From NCBI GenBank assembly GCA_045629725.1, contig JAZQRT010000004.1:1-19193 (forward strand): a stretch of DNA of 19,193 nucleotides. Direction: 5' to 3'. Shown in pieces: positions 1 through 7,716 of the stretch (its first letter is position 1; every line of letters begins with the position of its first letter). A program made the translations under genes and the position numbers. A model generated the notes under the pieces. The model had not been told where the DNA came from. It saw only the letters and a program-made list of their open reading frames with translations, and did not search any database. This DNA is from SIG714 sp045629725. GTDB taxonomy: Bacteria; Bacillota; Clostridia; Oscillospirales; CAG-272.

Positions 1-10
1 CTCTTCTTGA

Positions 11-58
11 ATTTTGCGAAGCGTTTCGGATTTTTTTATTTGTTACGCTTCGCAAAAT
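11..58. repeat. 13-bp inverted repeat
   Basis: ATTTTGCGAAGCG at 11-23 is exactly inverted at 46-58, with a 22-base AT-rich spacer. It lies at the window edge, downstream of the tRNA terminator. It may be part of a palindromic repeat or the end of a neighbouring transcript. No gene is visible in 1-135: the short frames there lack a ribosome binding site and run into the tRNA. Confidence 0.6.
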
Positions 59-74
59 CCTTCGGTCACCGTTC

Positions 75-100
75 AAAAACTCTCCCCCGGAGAGTTTTTT
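75..100. terminator. bidirectional intrinsic terminator
   Basis: A CTCTCC stem (80-85) pairs with GGAGAG (89-94) around a CCC loop. Five A lie on the left and six T on the right, so a U-tract is produced on both strands. It could stop a gene entering from the left of the window as well as minus-strand readthrough past the tRNA. Confidence 0.7.
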
Positions 101-135
101 CTCTGCTTCGAGCCCCTGGTCTTTATGCCACAAAC

Positions 136-162
136 AAAAAAGCATCCTTTCGGATGCTTTTT
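136..162 (-). terminator. intrinsic terminator of the tRNA transcript
   Basis: On the minus strand a GCATCC stem, GAAA tetraloop and GGATGC are followed by six T. It starts five bases after the encoded CCA of the tRNA, so the tRNA is probably a monocistronic transcript. Confidence 0.85.
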
Positions 163-166
163 CGTT

Positions 167-243
167 TGGTGGGCCATCAGGGACTCGAACCCCGGACCGA
201 CCGGTTATGAGCCGGTAGCTCTAACCAACTGAGCTATTGGCCC
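167..243 (-). tRNA. tRNA with CAT anticodon (Met, or lysidine-modified Ile2)
   Basis: Read on the minus strand this is a complete 77-base cloverleaf. The acceptor arm GGGCCAA pairs with its 3' partner; the D arm is AGCTCAGTTGGTTAGAGCT; the anticodon stem ACCGG/CCGGT closes the loop CTCATAA; the T arm contains GGTTCGAGTCC; and discriminator A (170) is followed by an encoded CCA (169-167). The anticodon CAT could mean elongator Met or the AUA-reading Ile2 that TilS modifies. The anticodon arm GGCTCATAACC looks more like Bacillus-type tRNA-Ile2 than elongator Met, so Ile2 is mildly preferred. The D loop and TTCGA loop do not suggest initiator tRNA. It has its own promoter and terminator. Confidence 0.93.
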
Positions 244-264
244 GAATTCAATTCGGCAAAAGTT

Positions 265-293
265 ATGATAACACACTTTCGCCGATTTGTCAA
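265..293 (-). promoter_or_regulatory. sigma-A promoter of the tRNA gene
   Basis: On the minus strand, TTGACA (293-288), a 17-base spacer and TATCAT (270-265) lie about 20 bases before the mature tRNA 5' end. A short inverted repeat CCGAATT/ATTCGG at 242-256 sits in the leader. The spacing and near-consensus hexamers make this a convincing strong promoter. Confidence 0.8.
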
Positions 294-360
294 CCGTTTT
301 TTAAAAAATATTTATTGTTTTAAAAATATTTCCACTTTTCCCAAAACATAACCCGTTGTT

Positions 361-936
361 TTAATAGGTAGGACCGTTAAAAAGCCATTCTCCGTCAACA
401 CAAGCAAGTGTAATGAGCACCTTTTTTCTCGTTTCTCCGCCATTTGCAGAGCCGTCAATTTCTATCTCCGCCGCATATTTTGAGCATTTTTTGACTGTAG
501 CGGTTTCAATATAAAGGTCTGTCAAGATACTATACGGCTTTTTCACCACATCCACAGTAAGAAGACCGTCTGCTTCTCCGAATCTTGACATGGAGCTTTC
601 ACTGCCTGTAAAAGCATATTCGTATACCGTTTCAAGATATGTGGGAGCAAAAACCTTTTCGGCATCTGCCTTGATAGCATCGATACTTGTATAGTAGCTT
701 CCCTCCACTACCTTGAAATAGTGGGGAGTTGTCCAGCTCTTGTCGATCTTGTCCGCATCTTGAACCTCCAACAGCTCTCCATATACCGCATGCATTACGT
801 AATATGAAACCGGAAGCTTCTCCTCAAGGATTGCCTTTGCTTCTTCATCGGAAATGGCAGGCTTACATCCTGTTACGGACAGGGCAACAATACCGATCAT
901 TACCGCCGCCATAAATAAACTTATAATTCTTTTCAT
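361..936 (-). CDS. predicted lipoprotein of unknown function
   Basis: The protein has 191 residues and no family that I recognise. Residues 1-24 form a lipoprotein signal peptide: MKR, a hydrophobic core, then the lipobox VTGC with C24 as the lipidated residue. This predicts export and anchoring on the outer face of the membrane. The rest is a soluble domain of about 165 residues, mixed in charge, ending in GEWLFNGPTY; such endings occur in small secreted beta-rich proteins, but that is only an impression. The frame stays open upstream to 1041, overlapping gyrA. The start at 936 is chosen because the signal peptide begins there and a purine-rich stretch (AAAGAAAAG) precedes it. It follows gyrA by 67 bases, with hairpin repeat B2 in between, and may be expressed by readthrough from gyrA. 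No terminator was found after it. Confidence 0.82.
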   Translation of the reverse strand: MKRIISLFMAAVMIGIVALSVTGCKPAISDEEAKAILEEKLPVSYYVMHAVYGELLEVQDADKIDKSWTTPHYFKVVEGSYYTSIDAIKADAEKVFAPTYLETVYEYAFTGSESSMSRFGEADGLLTVDVVKKPYSILTDLYIETATVKKCSKYAAEIEIDGSANGGETRKKVLITLACVDGEWLFNGPTY

Positions 937-949
937 GATCTTTTCTTTA

Positions 950-1003
950 GGGGAGCTTTTTGTAAAAAGTTTCCCGAACCCTTCAAAAACTTTATAAAAG
1001 GGA
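950..1003 (-). repeat. family B hairpin repeat, copy B2
   Basis: On the minus strand the order is AAAGTTTTTGAAGGG, then the hairpin AACTTTTTACAAAAAGCT flanked by G and C runs (951-975). It matches B1 and B3 block by block. It begins right after the gyrA stop codon (1004-1006) and ends about 15 bases before the lipoprotein start, just upstream of the purine-rich ribosome binding region. Confidence 0.75.
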
Positions 1004-3565
1004 TTATTCCCCGTCTTCCTCGTCATCGGGAAGAAGCTCAAGCTCCTCAGATTCGGTTTCTGCTTCTGCCTCTGTTACAGCTTCTTCGGAAACCTCAACA
1101 TCTGCGAGCTCCTCATCATCTTCCTCTGCCGGCTCAACGCAGGTAAAGTTCACGATCTTTGCATCCTCTGCAAGTCGCATAAGGATTACACCGCCCGCTG
1201 TTCTTGAGAACGTAGAGATACCCGAGATAGGTGTACGGATCACCGCACCCTCGTTTGTTATCATCATAAGGTCATCGTCCTCGTGACAAGCTGCAATACC
1301 GCAGAGCTTACCTGTCTTTTCGCTGATCTTCTGACAGCATACACCCTTACCGCCTCTTGCATGGGACTTGAAGTTATCGAAATCGGAAAGCTTACCGTAA
1401 CCCTTTTCCGTTACTGTAAGAAGCTTTGTTCCGTCTCCTTCAACAAGAGCCGCCGCGCAAACCTCATCACCCTCGGAAAGCTTGATTCCGCGAACACCGC
1501 GGGCACCTCTGCCCATTACTCTTGCGTCGTTTTCATCAAATCTTACCGCATTACCGTTCTTAGTTGCGATAATAATCTCAGATTCACCGAAGGTACGGCA
1601 AACGAATACAAGCTCGTCACCCTCGTCAAGGCTGATGGCATTTTTACCCGTCTTTCTGTGACGCTCAAACTCGCTCATGGGAGTTCTCTTTACAACGCCG
1701 TTTCTCGTTACGAAGAACAAATATCCCTCTGTATCGGACTGAGGAACGGAAAGCATGGCACTTACCTTTTCTCCCTCGCGAAGCTCAAGTATGTTTACGA
1801 TACTTGTTCCCTTTGCGGTTCTTCCTGCCTCGGGAAGACGGTACGCCTTGATCGCCTGTACCTTACCGAGATTTGTGAAGAACATAAGGAGCGAATGGCT
1901 ATCCACCGCAACCATCTTCTCAACAAAGTCCTCCTCCTTGGTGGTCATACCGATAATACCCTTACCGCCTCTATGCTGAGCCTGATATGTGTTCTCGTTG
2001 ATTCTCTTAATATAACCTGCTCTTGACATGGTTACGATACATGTATGACGCTCAATGAGATCCTCGATCATGATCTCGTCCTCAACAGGAACGATCTCGG
2101 TCTTTCTTTCATCTGCAAACTTAGCCTTGATATCAAGAAGCTCGTCCTTAACTATCTGCTTGATCTTGCCGGTATCTGCAAGGATTCCCTGAAGATTTGC
2201 CACGATCTCCGCAAGCTTTGCAAGACGCTCCTCCACCTTGATCCTTTCCATTCCGGAAAGCTTACCAAGTGTCATATCAACGATAGCCTGTGCCTGAATA
2301 TCGGAAAGAGAGAATCTTTCCATAAGTCTTTCCCTTGCATCCGCAACACTTGCACTTGCCTTGATAATGGCGATCACCTCGTCAATATTTTCAACAGCGA
2401 TCTTATAGCCCTCAAGAATATGCATTTCCGCAAGCGCCTTTTTAAGCTCAAACTCTGTACGGCGTGTTACCACCTTCATAGAGTGGTCAATATAATGCTC
2501 AAGCACCTGCTTAAGGTTAAGTACTCTCGGAACTCCGTCCACAAGCACCAGCATATTTACAGCGCAGGTATCCTGCAGGGCTGTGTATTTATAAAGCTGA
2601 TTGAGAATAACTTCACCGTTCATATCACGGCGGTACTCGATAACTATTCTTATACTCTTACTTGATTCATCACGAAGTGCTGTAAGACCCTCAACCTTTT
2701 TCTCTCGGTAGCAGTTAGCCATAGATTCAACAAGCAAGGATTTATTTACCATATAAGGTATCTCGGTAATTATGATCCTATGCTTTTCATGGTCGACCTC
2801 AGCCTTACCTCTCACAGTGATCCTGCCGTTACCCGTCATATATGCGGAGTAAATCCCGTTGGTTCCGCAAATGGTTGCGCCCGTAGGGAAATCGGGTCCC
2901 TTGATGTGCTCCATAAGCTGAGGAATTGTAGCCTCGGGATTATCCATAAGGCAGATAACTCCGTCAATTACCTCTCCAAGGTTATGTGTGGGAATATTCG
3001 TTGCCATACCAACCGCAATACCGATACATCCGTTTACAAGGAGGTTCGGGAATTTTGCGGGAAGTACCGTAGGCTCTTTACATTTATTATCAAAGTTGGG
3101 CGCAAAGTCCACAACGTCCTTTTCAATATCCTGAAGCATATATCCCGCGATTTTGGACATTCTCGCCTCAGTATAACGGTATGCCGCCGCAGGGTCGCCG
3201 TCAATGGTACCAAAGTTACCCTGTCCGTCAATCAGAGGATATCTCATGGAGAAGGGCTGAGCAAGACGAACCATTGCATCGTATACGGATGAGTCACCGT
3301 GGGGATGATAGTTACCAAGCACGTTACCGACGGTCTTTGCGGATTTTACCGTGGGACGGTCATAGGTCAGGTGATCCTCGTGCATGGAATAAAGTATTCT
3401 TCTGTGTACGGGCTTAAGTCCATCTCTTACGTCGGGTATCGCTCGTGACATGATTACACTCATCGCATACTCGATAAAGGACTTTTTGACCTCTTTTTCC
3501 ATACCTATATCCACAATTTTTTGGTCTTTATAGGATATGTCAATTTCTTGTTCTTTTCGTGCCAT
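1004..3565 (-). CDS. gyrA: DNA gyrase subunit A
   Basis: This is the breakage-rejoining subunit of type IIA topoisomerase; with GyrB it introduces negative supercoils. At 853 residues it has the usual length. The winged-helix core contains the catalytic tyrosine in AAYRYTEAR (Y131, equivalent to E. coli Y122). The quinolone-determining region reads HPHGDSSVYDAM, with S92 and D96 matching the susceptible E. coli residues S83 and D87. The C-terminal beta-pinwheel carries the GyrA box QHRGGKG (530-536), which marks gyrase rather than topoisomerase IV. The last ~45 residues form a very acidic Glu/Asp-rich tail. The start has an AAGGA-like site about 11 bases upstream. A 327-base gap separates it from gyrB and holds DnaA-box-like sequences and two repeats, so gyrA probably has its own promoter. 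Confidence 0.98.
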   Translation of the reverse strand: MARKEQEIDISYKDQKIVDIGMEKEVKKSFIEYAMSVIMSRAIPDVRDGLKPVHRRILYSMHEDHLTYDRPTVKSAKTVGNVLGNYHPHGDSSVYDAMVRLAQPFSMRYPLIDGQGNFGTIDGDPAAAYRYTEARMSKIAGYMLQDIEKDVVDFAPNFDNKCKEPTVLPAKFPNLLVNGCIGIAVGMATNIPTHNLGEVIDGVICLMDNPEATIPQLMEHIKGPDFPTGATICGTNGIYSAYMTGNGRITVRGKAEVDHEKHRIIITEIPYMVNKSLLVESMANCYREKKVEGLTALRDESSKSIRIVIEYRRDMNGEVILNQLYKYTALQDTCAVNMLVLVDGVPRVLNLKQVLEHYIDHSMKVVTRRTEFELKKALAEMHILEGYKIAVENIDEVIAIIKASASVADARERLMERFSLSDIQAQAIVDMTLGKLSGMERIKVEERLAKLAEIVANLQGILADTGKIKQIVKDELLDIKAKFADERKTEIVPVEDEIMIEDLIERHTCIVTMSRAGYIKRINENTYQAQHRGGKGIIGMTTKEEDFVEKMVAVDSHSLLMFFTNLGKVQAIKAYRLPEAGRTAKGTSIVNILELREGEKVSAMLSVPQSDTEGYLFFVTRNGVVKRTPMSEFERHRKTGKNAISLDEGDELVFVCRTFGESEIIIATKNGNAVRFDENDARVMGRGARGVRGIKLSEGDEVCAAALVEGDGTKLLTVTEKGYGKLSDFDNFKSHARGGKGVCCQKISEKTGKLCGIAACHEDDDLMMITNEGAVIRTPISGISTFSRTAGGVILMRLAEDAKIVNFTCVEPAEEDDEELADVEVSEEAVTEAEAETESEELELLPDDEEDGE

Positions 3566-3648
3566 TTTTACATTTTTCCTTATTCTTATTTTGTTTGTTG
3601 TCTGTTTTTGGTCTCGTTTTTGCTGATTTATTTTTATATATCAAAAAG

Positions 3649-3678
3649 TTTTGCACATTTTGCACAGCCTTTTGCACA
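3649..3678 (+). promoter_or_regulatory. three tandem DnaA-box-like sites at the gyrA promoter
   Basis: TTTTGCACA occurs exactly at 3649-3657, 3658-3666 and 3670-3678, all in the same orientation; the first two abut and the third follows three bases later. This 9-mer fits the relaxed DnaA-box consensus TTWTNCACA and is also found at the probable origin. On the minus strand the sites lie just upstream of an AT-rich GATATATAAAA stretch (about 3632-3642) that could be the -10 region of gyrA, so they would cover its -35 region. The gap 3566-3892 otherwise contains repeats A1 and B1. Confidence 0.6.
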
Positions 3679-3712
3679 TTTTACTTGTGTGTTTTTTGTT
3701 TTATTGTTTTTA

Positions 3713-3777
3713 TTTTTAGGATTTCACCCTAAGACTCACCGGACTTTCTTACAAGAAAGTTTGGATCAAGGAACTTT
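3713..3777 (-). repeat. family A palindromic repeat, copy A1
   Basis: On the minus strand it starts AAAGTTCCTTGATCCAAA, continues with a hairpin (stem ACTTTCTT/AAGAAAGT, 3743-3760), and ends with AGTCTTAGGGTGAAATCCT. It aligns without gaps to A2, and to A3 with one short indel, over about 65 bases. It lies in the gyrB-gyrA gap, in the same orientation as transcription of those genes. Confidence 0.8.
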
Positions 3778-3825
3778 AGTAAAAGTTTTAATATTGATAA
3801 TAAAAATACTTTAAGATATATTTTA

Positions 3826-3873
3826 TTAAAGTTTTTGAGGGGGTCAAGGGGGAACTTTTTACAAAAAGTTCCT
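3826..3873 (+). repeat. family B hairpin repeat, copy B1
   Basis: It reads AAAGTTTTTGAGGGGGTC, then a 10-bp perfect stem (GGAACTTTTT at 3851-3860 with its inverse at 3863-3872) around a two-base AC apex. It lies 20 bases beyond the gyrB stop. Its orientation is opposite to gyrB transcription and to the other B copies. Confidence 0.75.
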
Positions 3874-3892
3874 CATTGAAAAACAAAAAATA

Positions 3893-5845
3893 TCAAACAT
3901 CAAGATTTTCAGCGTATTTAGCGTTGGCTTCAATAAACTCACGGCGGGGCTCGACCTTATCACCCATAAGGAGAGAGAAGATCTCGTCACACTTCATGGC
4001 ATCTTCAACCGTAACTCGGAGCAATGTTCTTGTTGCGGGATCCATTGTTGTTTCCTCAAGCTGGTCGGGATTCATCTCACCAAGACCCTTGTAGCGTGCC
4101 GCTTCAACACCCTTGGTACCAAGCTCTGCGATATACATATCTCTTTCCTCATCAGAGAATGCGTATCTTATCTGCTTACCCTTAAATACCTTATAAAGGG
4201 GAGGCTGAGCAAGATAGATATGTCCTTCCACAATAAGAGGACGCATATGACGGAAGAAGAAGGTGAGAAGAAGGATTCTGATATGAGACCCGTCAACGTC
4301 CGCGTCCGCCATAATTACGATTTTACCGTAACGAAGCTTACTCATGTCAAATTCATCGCCGATACCGCATCCCAGAGCCTGAATAATGGGTGTCAGGGAG
4401 GGATTTGAATATATTCTGTCAAGTCTACTCTTTTCAACGTTAAGTACCTTACCGCGAAGGGGAAGTATAGCCTGGAAAAGTGCTTTTCTTGCGCTCTTTG
4501 CAGAACCGCCCGCAGAGTCACCCTCTACAAGGAAGAGCTCCGTGAATTCAACACGTCTGTCCTGACAATCCGCAAGCTTACCGGGAAGTGTACTAACTTC
4601 AAGCGCGCCCTTACGTCTTGTTTGCTCTCTTGCCTTACGTGCTGCCTCTCTTGCAAGTGCTTCCTCCACGCATTTTTCGCAGATAGCCTTTGCAACGGCT
4701 GGATTTTCCTCAAAAAACTCAGCAAGCTTTGTACTTACGGTATTGTCAACGAGAGTTCTTATTTCGGAGTTACCAAGCTTAGCCTTTGTCTGTGACTCAA
4801 ACTGAGCATCCTCAAGCTTTACACTTACAATAGCGCAGATACCCACTCTTGTATCCTCACCTGCAAGATTCTTGTCCGATGCCTTCAAAAATCCCTTCTT
4901 ACGGCTGTAATCGTTTATAACTCTTGTAAGTGCGGTCTTAAATCCTGTTTCATGAGTACCGCCCTCGATCGTATTCATATTATTGGCAAAGGTCATAATA
5001 ACGTCATTGTAGCCTGTATTGTATTGTATCGCTACCTCGGCAACGCTTCCGTCCTTTTCGCCCTTCATGTAAATTACCTTTTCATGAAGCACGTCATTAT
5101 GGCGTATGGCATTCATATGCTCAACAAAGCTTACGATACCGCCCTCATAGCAAAGAATGTCCTCCTTTACCTCGCAGTCCTCCACCTTACCGTTTACTAT
5201 CTCTGTGGTGCGTTCGTCACGAAGTATTATTTTAATTCCCGCATTGAGGAAGGACTGCTCTCTCATACGGTTGAGGAGAGTTTCATATTCAAATACTGTT
5301 TCCTCAAATATCTCGGGATCGGGCTTAAATGTTACCTTAACTCCGTGAGGACGGTCGGGAGATTCACCCTCACATCTGAAAGGACGCACAACCTTACCTC
5401 TTTCAAAGCGGATGGTATATCTTTTTCCCTCATAGGCATCGTCAAGCTCCACCCATTCGGAAAGAGCGTTTACAACGGATGCACCAACTCCGTGCAGACC
5501 TCCTGCGATCTTATATCCTCCGCCGCCAAACTTACCGCCTGCGTGAAGTATGGTATATACAACCTCAAGGGTAGGTATTCCCTGCTTGGGATGTATTCCC
5601 GAGGGAATTCCTCGTCCGTTATCTGTAACGGTAATGCTGTTGTCGGGATTTATCGTAACTGTAATAAGGTCGCAAAATCCCGCAAGCGCCTCATCTATGG
5701 AGTTGTCCACGATCTCATACACAAGATGATGAAGTCCCCTTATGGACGTTGTACCTATGTACATTCCGGGACGTTTTCTTACCGCCTCAAGTCCTTCAAG
5801 AACTTGTATTTTGGTTTCATCATAATGATTCAAATTCTGATCCAT
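3893..5845 (-). CDS. gyrB: DNA gyrase subunit B
   Basis: This is the ATPase subunit of gyrase. At 650 residues it is typical of Firmicutes and lacks the large insert seen in Gram-negative GyrB. The GHKL ATPase domain shows E44 and N48 in YEIVDNSIDEA, D75 and G77 in TDNGRG, and the GGLHGVGASVVNALS lid. The transducer domain follows. The TOPRIM domain has E441 in EGDSAGG and the metal-binding aspartates D514, D516 and D518 in DADVDGSH. The C-terminus has the usual GLGEMNPDQL motif. The start is supported by AAAGGAT about eight bases upstream. Hairpin repeat B3 sits directly before that site, and copies B1 and A1 follow the gene. It lies downstream of remB and a small cysteine-motif gene, in the usual order for Firmicutes. 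Confidence 0.98.
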   Translation of the reverse strand: MDQNLNHYDETKIQVLEGLEAVRKRPGMYIGTTSIRGLHHLVYEIVDNSIDEALAGFCDLITVTINPDNSITVTDNGRGIPSGIHPKQGIPTLEVVYTILHAGGKFGGGGYKIAGGLHGVGASVVNALSEWVELDDAYEGKRYTIRFERGKVVRPFRCEGESPDRPHGVKVTFKPDPEIFEETVFEYETLLNRMREQSFLNAGIKIILRDERTTEIVNGKVEDCEVKEDILCYEGGIVSFVEHMNAIRHNDVLHEKVIYMKGEKDGSVAEVAIQYNTGYNDVIMTFANNMNTIEGGTHETGFKTALTRVINDYSRKKGFLKASDKNLAGEDTRVGICAIVSVKLEDAQFESQTKAKLGNSEIRTLVDNTVSTKLAEFFEENPAVAKAICEKCVEEALAREAARKAREQTRRKGALEVSTLPGKLADCQDRRVEFTELFLVEGDSAGGSAKSARKALFQAILPLRGKVLNVEKSRLDRIYSNPSLTPIIQALGCGIGDEFDMSKLRYGKIVIMADADVDGSHIRILLLTFFFRHMRPLIVEGHIYLAQPPLYKVFKGKQIRYAFSDEERDMYIAELGTKGVEAARYKGLGEMNPDQLEETTMDPATRTLLRVTVEDAMKCDEIFSLLMGDKVEPRREFIEANAKYAENLDV

Positions 5846-5863
5846 TTTCTATCCTTTCTGGTT

Positions 5864-5925
5864 AGGGGGAACTTTTCGTGAAAAGCTTCCCCCTATAACC
5901 CCCTCAAAAGCTTTATCAAAGGGGA
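5864..5925 (-). repeat. family B hairpin repeat, copy B3
   Basis: On the minus strand AAAGCTTTTGAGGGGGTT is followed by a 14-bp stem with one bulged base (5864-5877 with 5880-5894) and G5/C5 ends. The foot of the hairpin is six bases from the gyrB ribosome binding site, so the folded RNA would sit at the gyrB ribosome docking region. Confidence 0.78.
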
Positions 5926-5940
5926 TTTTTTATTTTTTTG

Positions 5941-5966
5941 TTTTATAATTTGTTTTTATAATTTGT
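5941..5966. repeat. tandem duplication of a 13-mer
   Basis: TTTTATAATTTGT occurs twice head to tail (5941-5953, 5954-5966), between the small cysteine-motif gene and gyrB. On the minus strand it gives AT-rich TTATAA blocks that could contain a -10 element for gyrB, but no matching -35 is evident. Confidence 0.6.
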
Positions 5967-5978
5967 TTTAATCTATAA

Positions 5979-6221
5979 CTAAAAGAACCATTTCTTTTTC
6001 ATTTCTCCGAGAAATTCCTTTGTGATGGGATAACCGGAGCTTTCGGAAATAACTGCATCTATTCCGCAATAAGGACACAGCGCCGTTCCGGAACTATCTC
6101 TTATCCACTCCCTTATTTCCTTCGGAGAATAGATATTAAGACAATAGAAGCATCCGCATTTGGAATCCTTTTGCAAAGCTTCCCTGTTATTCATACTGTG
6201 CTTATGCGCCGAAATTATCAT
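5979..6221 (-). CDS. small cysteine-motif (putative zinc-binding) protein
   Basis: This 80-residue soluble protein has four cysteines in two CxxC pairs (C24/C27 and C49/C52), plus C22. The pattern KCGCFYCL...ALCPYCGID suggests a small zinc ribbon. The C-terminal half (SGYPITKEFLGEMKKKWF) matches my memory of a widespread family of short bacterial proteins usually annotated only as cytoplasmic proteins; I know of no defined function. The start has AAGGA about nine bases upstream, and the N-terminal AHKHS segment also fits that family. It lies between remB (124 bases before) and gyrB (133 bases after) on the same strand, so co-transcription is possible. It is not part of the usual dnaA-gyrA block and is probably an insertion. 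Confidence 0.85.
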   Translation of the reverse strand: MIISAHKHSMNNREALQKDSKCGCFYCLNIYSPKEIREWIRDSSGTALCPYCGIDAVISESSGYPITKEFLGEMKKKWFF

Positions 6222-6273
6222 TTTCTTTTCCTTTTTATTCGGAATACTCCTTCAATAAATTATTTATTTTATC

Positions 6274-6338
6274 AAAGTTCTTTGATCCAAACTTTCTTAC
6301 AAGAAAGCTTGGTAGGTCTTAGGGTAAAACATTAAAAT
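6274..6338 (+). repeat. family A palindromic repeat, copy A2
   Basis: It begins AAAGTTCTTTGATCCAAA, has the stem CTTTCTT/AAGAAAG and ends GGTCTTAGGGTAAAA. It starts seven bases beyond the remB stop codon and is opposite in orientation to remB transcription. It aligns with A1 and A3 across about 65 bases. Confidence 0.8.
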
Positions 6339-6345
6339 GAAATTA

Positions 6346-6630
6346 TCACTTCAATCTCGACCTCAATACAGAAGCGTTAAAGGAAGAAAACCAAACGCTC
6401 CTTCCCACACCGTCGTCATAAAGTATAACGGATTTCGGAAGTGAGGTGGCAACGCTGATAAGTATACCTTCCCTTTCGCATGCACGAAGCCAATCTCTCA
6501 TATTACGGGAAACCGTGGTGCTGTCGATATCGAAAATTCCGACGATCCCCGACACGGGAATACTTCTGTTGTTACCCACGTTAAGGTAACGGCTCTTTGA
6601 TCTTAAATTATAAATTACGGGTTTTTTCAT
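6346..6630 (-). CDS. remB: RemB-like regulator (DUF370)
   Basis: This 94-residue protein matches the RemB/YaaB (DUF370) family in sequence and position: B. subtilis has remB between recF and gyrB, as here. RemA and RemB influence extracellular-matrix gene expression in B. subtilis; RemA binds DNA, while the role of RemB is less clear. Family-like segments are YLNVGNNRSIPVSGIVGIFD, SLPKSVILYDDG and the terminal SSFNASVLRSR. The protein has about 14 extra N-terminal residues relative to B. subtilis RemB, but no later start codon is available. The start overlaps recF by 23 bases, with a GAAGGCGG-type site inside recF, which suggests translational coupling. Confidence 0.85.
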   Translation of the reverse strand: MKKPVIYNLRSKSRYLNVGNNRSIPVSGIVGIFDIDSTTVSRNMRDWLRACEREGILISVATSLPKSVILYDDGVGRSVWFSSFNASVLRSRLK

Positions 6631-7708
6631 ATCTGCCGCCTTCGACGTATATCTTATTTGCGTTTTTTTCGCCTCTCAGGGGCGAATCGTCACAACAAGT
6701 AATTATAACCTGTCTTTCGTTTTCCTTCGTTGAAAATCCCGAAATCAAATAATTTCTGCGTTTTTCATCAAGCTCACTTAAAATATCGTCAAGAAGATAA
6801 ACTGGATATTCTCCCGAAAGCTCCCTTGTGATCTCGCCCTCGGAAAGCTTCATTGCAATAGAAAGGCTTCTTTGCTGACCTTGGGAAGCATAAATTCGGG
6901 ATGACACTCCGCCGATAGTTATCTCCATATCGTCCTTGTGGACACCGAAAAGCGTCACTCCGTTTTTAATTTCCCTTGCTCTTTGGCTTTGAAGCTTTTT
7001 TAAAAGCTCATCTTCACTGTAACCGCCCGAATAAATGATATTTGGATCCTCTCCTCCAAAGGTCATATCGCGAAAAATATCTCCAACGTACACGTTCAGC
7101 TTTTTTATATATTCTTCTCTCTTTTCGGAAATGACCGAAGCATATCTTGCAAGCTGAACATCCCAGCTTTCCAAGGTATCCGCCCCCGACATATCTCCAA
7201 ACATCATGTCTGAAAGAAGCTTATTTCTTCTCACAAGAACGCCGTTATATTTTTGCAGGGCTTCCATATATGACCTGTCGTCCTTCGATATGGATCTGTC
7301 CATAAAATTACGTCTTGCCGAGGGACCGTCCTTGATGATGGAAAGATGCTCGGGACAAAATATCACTGCCTTGAAAACACCAACAAAATCCGACATTCTT
7401 CTCATTGATATTCCGTTTACGTTACAGCTTTTTTTTCCGTTTTTCAGAAAAGAGATATCCATTTTTTTCTCTCTTATTCTGTCTTCAAAGCGAAGCCTTA
7501 CCTGAGCAAAATCCTCTCCGTGATTTATAAGCTCACTCTCATGCATCGTTCTGTGACTTCTGCCTGCAGAGCAGATATAAATTCCTTCAATGGCAGAGGT
7601 CTTTCCCTCGGCATTTCCTCCGTAAAGGATATTAACACCGCGGGAAAAAGGTATTTCAGCCTCTTTTATATTTCTGAAATTACGGTAATTTGCCGAAATT
7701 ACGTACAT
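6608..7708 (-). CDS. recF: DNA replication and repair protein RecF
   Basis: RecF is an SMC-like ATPase that binds gapped DNA and helps load RecA with RecO and RecR. The 366 residues match the family length. Walker A is GGNAEGKT (30-37), the ABC-type signature is SQGQQRSLSIA, and Walker B with D-loop is VYLLDDILSELDEKRR. The N-terminal YRNFRNI is typical. Only eight bases separate it from the dnaN stop, so it is almost certainly co-transcribed with dnaN; its own ribosome site is weak, which fits coupling. In B. subtilis the S4-domain gene yaaA (rlbA) lies between dnaN and recF; it is absent here. Confidence 0.97.
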   Translation of the reverse strand: MYVISANYRNFRNIKEAEIPFSRGVNILYGGNAEGKTSAIEGIYICSAGRSHRTMHESELINHGEDFAQVRLRFEDRIREKKMDISFLKNGKKSCNVNGISMRRMSDFVGVFKAVIFCPEHLSIIKDGPSARRNFMDRSISKDDRSYMEALQKYNGVLVRRNKLLSDMMFGDMSGADTLESWDVQLARYASVISEKREEYIKKLNVYVGDIFRDMTFGGEDPNIIYSGGYSEDELLKKLQSQRAREIKNGVTLFGVHKDDMEITIGGVSSRIYASQGQQRSLSIAMKLSEGEITRELSGEYPVYLLDDILSELDEKRRNYLISGFSTKENERQVIITCCDDSPLRGEKNANKIYVEGGRYEKTRNL

Positions 7709-7716
7709 AATATGTA

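Noticed and set aside
92..232. Short plus-strand frames reading through the tRNA region
   Set aside because: They cross the tRNA gene and its terminator and have no ribosome binding site.
1283..2026. Long plus-strand open frame (247 codons) inside gyrA, and similar ones at 2045-2665 and 2780-3292
   Set aside because: They are antisense to the well-conserved gyrA, lack ribosome sites, and their Cys/Ser/Leu-rich composition is typical of a shadow frame.
1004..3565. Possible quinolone-resistance changes in GyrA
   Set aside because: S92 and D96, equivalent to S83 and D87 of E. coli, are the usual susceptible residues.
4952..5881. Plus-strand open frame of 309 codons opposite gyrB
   Set aside because: It is fully antisense to conserved gyrB and has no family resemblance or ribosome site.
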